A DNA stretch of 64,000 nucleotides. Source: Hyphomonadaceae bacterium (lineage in GTDB: Bacteria > Pseudomonadota > Alphaproteobacteria > Caulobacterales > Aquidulcibacteraceae). Shown here piece after piece: positions 54,720 to 61,170 of this stretch. Position numbers and translations under genes: made by a program. Every line of letters begins with the position of its first letter. Within the stretch, counting starts at the first letter, position 1. The DNA lies in NCBI GenBank assembly GCA_021731815.1, contig JAKFWO010000032.1:1-64000 (forward strand). Direction: 5' to 3'. A model generated the notes under the pieces. The model was not told where the DNA came from, did no database searches, and was given only the letters and a program-made list of their open reading frames with translations.

Positions 54720-55846
54720 GCCCTGTCACGCCGTCCACGATGACCGCCTTTGCCCGTGGCCTCGCGCGGCCCTCCCTGTTCTGGCAGATCGCATTATTGT
54801 GCAGCGCGATGATCTTTCTGACTATCGGTGCGAGCTGGCTGTTGTCAGATGCGCTGGCCGGCCGATATGGCGCGGTGCTCGGCGAACGATATGGCGTTGA
54901 TATGGATATCGCCCACCGGATGTTTGTCGATTCCCTGCATCGCTCTTTGATGATGGCGGCGGCAGTGGGGGTCGGGGCGTCGCTCGTCGCGGGATCGGTC
55001 TTTGTACCGCGCATTCTGGCACCCTTTCGCCTGATGGCGCGCCAGGCGGATGAAGTGGCCTCGGGGAATTTCGATGTGCGTGTGGATGTGGCGCGGGTGT
55101 CGCGCCGCTGCGAGGTCCATGCGCTTGGAAACGCCTTCAACCGGATGGCCGCCCGCTTGCAGCATGTCGATTTGGCCAGGAAACGCATGGTCTCGGATCT
55201 GGCGCATGATCTGATGACTCCACTCACCAATCTTCGCGGCTATGTCGAAGGAATCCGCGAGGGCGTGGTCGCCGCCGCGCCGAATGTCTTTGCGATGCTG
55301 GAGGGCGAAATCGGGCGCCTGATCCGCCTTGTGGGCGATCTCCACCAGCTCACTCTGGCCGAGGCCGCCCGGCACGGCCTGCAGATGGCGACCGTCGATA
55401 CCGAATCGGTCCTCGCCCAGAGCGCCCGTGGCCTTGCCCATGATGCCGCGGCGCGGGATGTCACCATCGCGCATTCGGTCGCGCCGGAGGCAGCGATCCT
55501 GTTTGCGGATTCCGATCTTCTGGTGCGCGCGCTGCAAAATATCCTGCAAAACGCCACGCGCTTTGCCCATTCGGGCAGCATTGTTCGGCTGAAGGCGGAA
55601 ATGCGCGCGGGCCGGATCGGGATTTCCTGCGCCAATGATGGGCCGCAGATTGCGGAAGCCGATCTGCCGCTCATCTTCGATCGCTTCTATCGCGCCGACA
55701 GCGCGAGGTCGCGGGAAGGGGGTGCGGGTCTTGGCCTTGCCATTGCGCGTGAGCTGGTCGAAGCGCAGGGCGGTACGATCGCGGCGCAAAGTTCGGACAG
55801 TGAAACTGTCATCACGATCATCTTGCCGCCGCTGAAACCCGCGTAA
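54716..55846 (+). CDS. Sensor histidine kinase, BaeS-like
   Basis: This 376-residue inner-membrane kinase has helices at about 22-44 and 79-98 flanking a short periplasmic loop of about 35 residues, then HAMP (about 98-152), the H-box SDLAHDLMTPLTNLRGY with His164, the N-box LQNILQNATRFAHSG, and G-boxes FDRFYRADSARSREGGAGLGLAIA. AAGGAG lies 8 nt upstream. The small sensor loop suggests membrane or envelope sensing. It overlaps the response regulator by 4 bp. Confidence 0.94.
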   Translation: MSPVTPSTMTAFARGLARPSLFWQIALLCSAMIFLTIGASWLLSDALAGRYGAVLGERYGVDMDIAHRMFVDSLHRSLMMAAAVGVGASLVAGSVFVPRILAPFRLMARQADEVASGNFDVRVDVARVSRRCEVHALGNAFNRMAARLQHVDLARKRMVSDLAHDLMTPLTNLRGYVEGIREGVVAAAPNVFAMLEGEIGRLIRLVGDLHQLTLAEAARHGLQMATVDTESVLAQSARGLAHDAAARDVTIAHSVAPEAAILFADSDLLVRALQNILQNATRFAHSGSIVRLKAEMRAGRIGISCANDGPQIAEADLPLIFDRFYRADSARSREGGAGLGLAIARELVEAQGGTIAAQSSDSETVITIILPPLKPA

Positions 55847-55949
55847 CCGCGATCTGTCGCCTGGAATGGACCCTGGGCGGCGGGTCAGGAAATTCTCCAT
55901 TTCCGCGAAAAAACAGCCATGTCCTGGAAAAAAATCACCAAAACACCCG

Positions 55950-55985
55950 ATTTGTCATGAAATCCTGACGCAATCCTGACATTTG
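55950..55985 (+). promoter_or_regulatory. Candidate response-regulator box upstream of the phasin-like gene
   Basis: Direct repeats AATCCTGAC at 55961-55969 and 55972-55980 are exactly 11 bp apart, preceded by TTGTCATG. Tandem half sites at 11-bp spacing are typical of OmpR/PhoB-family DNA sites. It lies about 80 bp upstream of the phasin-like start and directly after the two-component genes. Confidence 0.45.
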
Positions 55986-56057
55986 CCTCATCCGTGCCTG
56001 ACATTGCTCCGCTACTTTGCCGATAAATCCAATGTGTTTCGAGCGGAGCAGAGGGCC

Positions 56058-56510
56058 ATGCCTGAACCAGATGAGTTTCCGATTCCGTTTCCCGTGCCCT
56101 GGGGCAAGGATTTGCAGGGCCTGAGCGAGCCCCTGCGCAACGGTCCAATGATGATATCGCGCGTGAATGATGCGGCGACGAAGGCCGGACAGGCCATCGC
56201 GGCGCGCCAGGTCCAGCATCTCACTGAATCCATGTCCGATGTCAGGGTTTTGCTGAGCGATGCGACGTCAACAACCAGTGACCCTACGGCCGTGGCACGG
56301 GCCTGTGCGGCCTATATGCAGGCGGGGATGCAGCGCAATCTTGCCTTGCTCGGTTTTCTGACCCAAACCATGGCGATGCTGACACAGCAAATGCTGTCCG
56401 TGCCGCCGATTGTTCAGGCACCCGTCCCGGCAGATGAAGACCCCCAACCGCAACCGCCGCATGGCCAAATGTCGAAAGCCAATGGTCGGGCCGTAACCGC
56501 CAAAACATGA
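56058..56510 (+). CDS. Phasin-like protein
   Basis: The ATG at 56058 (MPEPDEFPIPFPVPWG, GAGGG upstream) gives 150 residues. The body is helical and amphipathic without cysteines (VNDAATKAGQAIAARQVQHLTESM, then YMQAGMQRNLALLGFLTQTMAMLTQQML, quoted by parts), with a Pro-rich tail. The pattern resembles phasin family proteins that coat PHA granules, but no PHA gene is nearby. A possible two-component operator lies upstream. Confidence 0.45.
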   Translation: MPEPDEFPIPFPVPWGKDLQGLSEPLRNGPMMISRVNDAATKAGQAIAARQVQHLTESMSDVRVLLSDATSTTSDPTAVARACAAYMQAGMQRNLALLGFLTQTMAMLTQQMLSVPPIVQAPVPADEDPQPQPPHGQMSKANGRAVTAKT

Positions 56511-56589
56511 GTTTTCAGACCTGAAGGCCGGAAGGCCCGGGTTTGAGTGTAATCCTTGCCTGTTCCCTGAAACCAAAGTGAGCCTCGAC

Positions 56590-57042
56590 ATGTCCTTGTC
56601 CGTCATTCTCCGTGCCGCTGGATCCGCGGTATTGTTCAGCCTCTTCCTGTTCCCCGCCGCCATCGCCGGTGAATGCCCGGCCGGCAAGTCCGGCGACAAT
56701 GTCACGCCGCCGGGCCCCTCGGAGCCGAAGGGGCTCAAGGACGAAGTCATTTCCTCGATCGATCTCGGCCAGGGCTACAATGTTCCCGATCGGCAGTTCC
56801 GCATGCGCCGCCTCGAGATCAGTCCCGGCGGAATTGTGCCCTGGCACAGCCATGAATCGCGCCCGGCACATATCTATGTGATCAAGGGAAACATCACCGA
56901 ATATCGCAGCAATTGCGCAGCCCCGATCGAGCACCGGCAAGGCGAAGCCGTCGCCGAACAAGGCGCAATTTCCCATTGGTGGCGCAATAATTCGCGACGG
57001 ATGGTCGTGCTCATCTCCGCCGATATCCTGCCCCCGAAATGA
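56590..57042 (+). CDS. Exported cupin-domain protein 1
   Basis: The ATG at 56590 gives 150 residues with a signal peptide ending AIAG. The mature protein is a single cupin: FRMRRLEISPGGIVPWHSH, ESRPAHIYVIKGNITEYRS, then EQGAISHWWRNNSRRMVVL. His residues in WHSHESRPAH and SHWW could bind metal. Cysteines CPAG and NCAAP could pair. It is the first of three related cupin genes. Substrate unknown. Confidence 0.82.
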   Translation: MSLSVILRAAGSAVLFSLFLFPAAIAGECPAGKSGDNVTPPGPSEPKGLKDEVISSIDLGQGYNVPDRQFRMRRLEISPGGIVPWHSHESRPAHIYVIKGNITEYRSNCAAPIEHRQGEAVAEQGAISHWWRNNSRRMVVLISADILPPK

Positions 57043-57193
57043 GCGCCAACGCGCCAATGTGTGCTGTTTTGCATGGACTTGCGGGCGGGCAGGCCCGACA
57101 TGAACCCCGTCATCCCCTTCAGGCTCTTTTTGGGGGCGCTCGCCCGCCGACCCGTCTGGCCGGTGCCCACCCGGTCGTTCTCAGGACAAAACA

Positions 57194-57667
57194 ATGATGG
57201 ACAGAAAATTGCTGGCCGCACGGCCGGTAATCCGGCTCGTCATCGGGCTCGTGATGGTGGTTGCAGTCAGCGGATGCGCCGCCACCCGGATCATTCCGCG
57301 ATCGATCTCGGGGCTCAGCGGTCCGGCCATCGGCAATGGAAACTCGACCGAGGCGATCGATGAAATCGCGCTGGGTGCCGAGATTCCAGGACTTGCGGGC
57401 TACAATATGCGGGCGCGCTATGTGCTTGTGAAGCCCGGTGGCCATATCCGGATTCACGACCACACCGGGCGGCCGGCCTTCAGCTATGTCGTCAATGCGC
57501 CGGTGACGCAGCACCGCAGCGACCGACCCAAAGAGGCCATTGCGCATCAGGCTGGCGCGCTGACCGCCGACAACAATATCGGGCATTGGTGGAAGAACAA
57601 TTCCGACCAGACGGCGCGCTGGTATGTTGTCGACATCTACCGTACGGGAGGCGAAGCGGGCGAATGA
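57194..57667 (+). CDS. Cupin-domain lipoprotein 2
   Basis: This 157-residue protein has a lipoprotein signal (VVAVSGC lipobox at about 22-28). The cupin core YVLVKPGGHIRIHDHTGRPAFSYVVNAP and DNNIGHWWKNNSDQTARWYVVDIY (quoted by parts) aligns with its neighbours at HxxGRP and HWWxNN. The stop overlaps the next cupin by 4 bp (ATGA). Confidence 0.8.
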   Translation: MMDRKLLAARPVIRLVIGLVMVVAVSGCAATRIIPRSISGLSGPAIGNGNSTEAIDEIALGAEIPGLAGYNMRARYVLVKPGGHIRIHDHTGRPAFSYVVNAPVTQHRSDRPKEAIAHQAGALTADNNIGHWWKNNSDQTARWYVVDIYRTGGEAGE

Positions 57668-58140
57668 AAAACGCAAAGAGGATATTCGCGGTGACGATTC
57701 GTGGTGCGATGATCGCTGCTGTGTTGTGCGGGCTGGCGGCTGGTACCGTTTATGCGCAGGCTGCGCCCGAGCCAGCTCCGCATATGAGCCATGGGCAGGA
57801 TAAAGATCCCCATCCCGGCCCGGAGACGAAGGATGAGCAGGTAATCCGGCTCTCCGATGCGTTTCCGGGGCTCGAAGCGGCCGCGGGTCATGTTTTCCGG
57901 GCACGCCAGATCGAGCTGCCGCCGGGCGGGCGAACCGGGATCATGAAACATGCCGGACGACCTTCCATTACCCATGTCACGGCGGGGGAGGTTCTGGAAA
58001 TCCGGGAGGGCGCACCGGCATCGATTGCCCACAAGGCGGGTGACACGGTTCTGGCCCGCGCCGATGTGACCCATGCATGGGAAAACGCAGGCAATGTTCC
58101 GGCGATGTTGCTGATTGTTGAGATTACTCCTGACCCATGA
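57664..58140 (+). CDS. Exported cupin-domain protein 3
   Basis: The ATG at 57664 overlaps the preceding stop. The 158-residue product has a signal peptide ending VYAQA, a His/Asp-rich linker (HMSHGQDKDPHPGP) and a cupin core: FRARQIELPPGGRTGIMKHAGRPSITHVTAGEVLEI and VTHAWENAGNVPAMLLIVEI (quoted by parts). It shares HAGRP and HxWxN with cupins 1 and 2, so the three arose by duplication and diverged. Confidence 0.8.
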   Translation: MKNAKRIFAVTIRGAMIAAVLCGLAAGTVYAQAAPEPAPHMSHGQDKDPHPGPETKDEQVIRLSDAFPGLEAAAGHVFRARQIELPPGGRTGIMKHAGRPSITHVTAGEVLEIREGAPASIAHKAGDTVLARADVTHAWENAGNVPAMLLIVEITPDP

Positions 58141-58179
58141 GCCAGCCGCGGAATTCCCGTGCGGTGCGGAAGGCGTGAA

Positions 58180-58596
58180 ATGCAGATGGCGTTGCGACGG
58201 CTCAGTCTTGCTCTGTTCAGCGTGCTCGGCCTGTTCCTGATCCTGTTCGGGCTGCTTTATGCGGGCGTCGGGACCTATCTGCCGTTTCACGCTTCCGCTG
58301 TGCCGGAGACCGCGCGTGCGGCGGCATTGCCCCTCTATCTCGCATTGATGAAGCTGATCGGTGGCGCATCGGCTTCACTTGGCGGACTATGCCTCTATGT
58401 CACCTGGACAATCCGCCACCCCTTCGTTGCGGAAATGCTGGCATTGGCAATCGCGGTGCCGGTGCTGATGGCGGCCTTTGTCGCCGAGACGCTGGCTGCC
58501 ACGACGGGGGCACCGACGTCCTGGCACATCATGGGCGGATTGCTGGCGGCCGATGCTGTGGCCTGGCTCGCCTTCAGGATTTCCCGACGCGCATGA
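58180..58596 (+). CDS. Small integral membrane protein, function unknown
   Basis: The ATG at 58180 has GGAAGG upstream; ATG at residue 3 is also possible. The protein of about 138 residues has four predicted helices (LFSVLGLFLILFGLLYAGVG, ALMKLIGGASASLGGLCLYVT, LALAIAVPVLMAAFVAETLA, MGGLLAADAVAWLAFRI, quoted by parts). It is not recognised beyond a four-helix membrane protein. It follows the cupin genes by 40 bp and may be in their operon. Confidence 0.65.
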   Translation: MQMALRRLSLALFSVLGLFLILFGLLYAGVGTYLPFHASAVPETARAAALPLYLALMKLIGGASASLGGLCLYVTWTIRHPFVAEMLALAIAVPVLMAAFVAETLAATTGAPTSWHIMGGLLAADAVAWLAFRISRRA

Positions 58597-58664
58597 GCGC
58601 GCGGTAAACGCGTGCCTCTCACGATTCCCGCCGGGCGATCGCCATCCCCGGCCAATCCCCTGTG

Positions 58665-60380
58665 TCACTTGCGCCGGCCGAGCCAGGCCGCATAGGGGAT
58701 CATCACCGATGGAGGTCTGGCGGCCGAATGGACGTCGGGCCGACCCGATCGCGCACATTGCCGGACCTGCCATTCTTCCGCATCATCCGGAGACCAGGTC
58801 ACGCATTCCGGCCCGGGATTGAGCACGCACATCCATTCCTCGCCGTCGAGGCGACGAATAAAGGCGCAGATGGGGTCGGGGGCGGCAATGAATTCGATCT
58901 CCCCGCGTTGCAAGGCGGGCGATTCCCGGCGCAGATGCAGAAGCCGCCGCGTGAACTGGAGCACTGACGAGGAATCGGCCTCCTGTATGTCCACCGCCAG
59001 CGGCACATGCCGCGCATCGAGCGGCAGCCAGGGCTTTCCCGCCGAGAAACCGGCATTACGCCCGGTGGACGACCACGGCAGGGGCGTTCGCGCCCCGTCG
59101 CGACCGAGTGTTTCCGGCCAATTGGCGATGGCTTCGGGATCCTTCAGATCCTCAAAGGCGACATCGGCCTGGGGCAGACCCAGTTCTTCGCCCTGATAGA
59201 GAAACACATTGCCGCGCAGGGTCAGCAGCAGCATCAGATAACAGCGTGCGGCGATCTCGCGATGTTCCTCGGCCGCCCAGCGGCTGACGCAGCGCGGGGC
59301 ATCGTGATTGGAAAACGCCCAGGAGGGCCAGCCCTCGCCCGGCGCACCGGTCCAGGCCCGCAAGGCGCGTTCAGGCAAATCCCGGGGCAGGCGGGGCGCA
59401 TAAAGGAAATCGAAGCCATAGGCGGTGTTGAGCCGGGTCTCGCCGGCGGTGAACGCCTTCATTTCCTGCAAGGGTTCCGGACCACCTACTTCAGCCACGG
59501 TGAAACGGTCGTCGTAAAGATCGGTCAGAGCCCGAATGCGCTCGAGAAAGCCGGTGATTTCCGGCTGCGACATGGAATGGACTTGCCTTTGCATGTCGAA
59601 CGGCCGCTTGACGCGGCGGCCATCGCCCGGAACTGGCGGCGGTGCCGGCGGATTGTCGCGCAGCAGGCGGTCATGCATGCCGAAATTGATGGCGTCGAGC
59701 CGGAAGCCGTCCACACCGCGATCAAGCCAGAAGCGGCCGACCGCGAGCAGAGCGTCCTGCACCTCCGGATTATGGAGATTGAGGTCTGGCTGGCCCGGCA
59801 GAAAATTGTGGAGGTAATATTGCTGGCGCCGGGCATCCCAGGTCCAGGCCGGTCCCGTAAACACCGATTGCCAATTATTGGGCGGGCTGCCATCGGGCTT
59901 CGGATCCGCCCAGACATACCAGTCCGCCTTCGCGTTATCGCGGCTGGCCCGGCTTTCTGAGAACCAGGGATGGAGGTCGGAAGTATGGGACCAGACCTGA
60001 TCGATGATCAGCTTGAGCCCCAGCGCCCGCGCCCGCGCAGCGAGAGCATCGAAATCGGCGAGCGTTCCGAAAATCGGGTCGACATCACAATAATCGGCAA
60101 CATCATAGCCATAATCGCGCATGGGCGAGGTGAAGAAGGGCGAGAGCCAGATCCCGTCCACGCCGAGCCTGGCGACATGGTCGAGATGCCGCGTGATTCC
60201 AGCCAGATCGCCGATCCCGTCGCCATTCGAATCGGCAAAACTGCGCGGATAGATCTGATAGATCACCGATCCGCGCCACCATGAGGCGTCCCGCCCTCGG
60301 GCATGGGGTAAGGTTGATTCGGAGGGGGATGATGCCGATTTTCCGTGAATCGGCTTGTTCCTGGGCGTAACGATATTCAT
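58665..60380 (-). CDS. GH13 alpha-glucosidase
   Basis: This 571-residue cytosolic protein has the GH13 barrel: YQIYPRSFADSNGDGIGDL (37-59, calcium-type loop), IIDQVWSHTSD, nucleophile Asp229 in GFRLDAINF, acid/base Glu297 in FTVAEVGG and Asp360 in FSNHDAPR. The pattern fits oligo-1,6-glucosidase/alpha-glucosidase (GH13_23-like). It has no signal peptide, so it hydrolyses maltooligosaccharides after uptake. GGAG lies 8 nt before the ATG. It is divergent from the TonB receptor gene. Confidence 0.93.
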   Translation of the reverse strand: MNIVTPRNKPIHGKSASSPSESTLPHARGRDASWWRGSVIYQIYPRSFADSNGDGIGDLAGITRHLDHVARLGVDGIWLSPFFTSPMRDYGYDVADYCDVDPIFGTLADFDALAARARALGLKLIIDQVWSHTSDLHPWFSESRASRDNAKADWYVWADPKPDGSPPNNWQSVFTGPAWTWDARRQQYYLHNFLPGQPDLNLHNPEVQDALLAVGRFWLDRGVDGFRLDAINFGMHDRLLRDNPPAPPPVPGDGRRVKRPFDMQRQVHSMSQPEITGFLERIRALTDLYDDRFTVAEVGGPEPLQEMKAFTAGETRLNTAYGFDFLYAPRLPRDLPERALRAWTGAPGEGWPSWAFSNHDAPRCVSRWAAEEHREIAARCYLMLLLTLRGNVFLYQGEELGLPQADVAFEDLKDPEAIANWPETLGRDGARTPLPWSSTGRNAGFSAGKPWLPLDARHVPLAVDIQEADSSSVLQFTRRLLHLRRESPALQRGEIEFIAAPDPICAFIRRLDGEEWMCVLNPGPECVTWSPDDAEEWQVRQCARSGRPDVHSAARPPSVMIPYAAWLGRRK

Positions 60381-60576
60381 TCGGCAGCTCCGTCTTTTCG
60401 TTCCCTTTTCTTCCCGACAGCCTCAATTGCGGTTTCGCTGATCGCGCGGCGTTTCGGGAAAGCAGGGAGGTTGTTCTATCGCACTCTTGCATGTCGGAAT
60501 CCTGACAATTTCCATTCTGCACTGATTCCGGTTCCACACAGTGTCGGGGCGCATGGCTTCCGGTCGGGTCAGGTGG

Positions 60577-60623
60577 GGCGCGTTCGGGCCAAAATCCGGA
60601 TTCCATTTGTTGAATGCGCGCTC
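60577..60623 (-). repeat. Palindrome 1 of the dispersed element, partial copy
   Basis: GGGCGCGTTCGGGCC... to TTGAATGCGCGCTC matches the reverse complement of palindrome 1 at 9030. A direct repeat TTGAATGCGCTCTGG follows at 60630. No palindrome 2 is evident. Confidence 0.6.
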
Positions 60624-60945
60624 GGGTTCTTGAATGCGCTCTGGGGCGATGATCGCATTGCCCAGGAATACTGAATTTTAACAGGTCCCTTTGGGCCGGA
60701 ATTTAAACGCTTCCGGCTCGGAACTTTAGTGCAAAAATTTGCATTGCTCCTTCGGATTCATATCGGGTTCAATCCAGAATGAGATCCCTGAAGGCCGAGG
60801 GGAAACCAGAAAAACCTCTCACATATCTGGAAAAATGGCAAATCGGCTTCTGCAAAAATGTCAAATTAATGTGTTGCAAAAAAATGCAATATGGTTGAAG
60901 CTGTGGAAATTCTACATCGACCCTGGACATTCCGGGAATCGACCC

Positions 60946-61055
60946 AGAGCGCGTTTAGAGAAAGTGGAATCCGGTTTTTCGTCCGAATGCGCTCTAAATT
61001 ATTGATTCTGAACATTTTCAAATAAGTTCGGCACGAATTGCTTTGGAAATGCTCG
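60946..61055 (+). repeat. Bipartite palindromic element, copy (110 bp)
   Basis: Palindrome 1 is 60946-60995 (AGAGCGCGTT / AATGCGCTCT, one mismatch) with core AAAGTGGAATCCGGTTTTTC. The spacer is AAATTATTGATTC. Palindrome 2 (about 61010-61054) is decayed. It ends 116 bp before the receptor start. Confidence 0.8.
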
Positions 61056-61170
61056 AGGCCCCGGCGGCGAAGAAATTCGCATCGGGGAAATGGCAAGGAC
61101 AGGTAAAACCGGGCGCGCTGTCAATTGGCGTGACACCGGTGGTCGGGGAAACGCACAGGGAGATTGCGCC

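Larger units (their letters stand above)
60381..61170. promoter_or_regulatory. Divergent control region of the glucosidase and TonB receptor genes
   Basis: This 790-bp region is AT-richer than its surroundings and contains no credible gene. It holds two palindromic element copies (60577-60623 and 60946-61055), a TGTCGGAATCCTGACA near-palindrome (about 60492), a TGCAAA-AA-TTTGCA inverted repeat at 60730-60743 and TTGCA-AAAAAA-TGCAA near 60874. The last two could be operators of a sugar regulator, not identified here. Confidence 0.4.
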
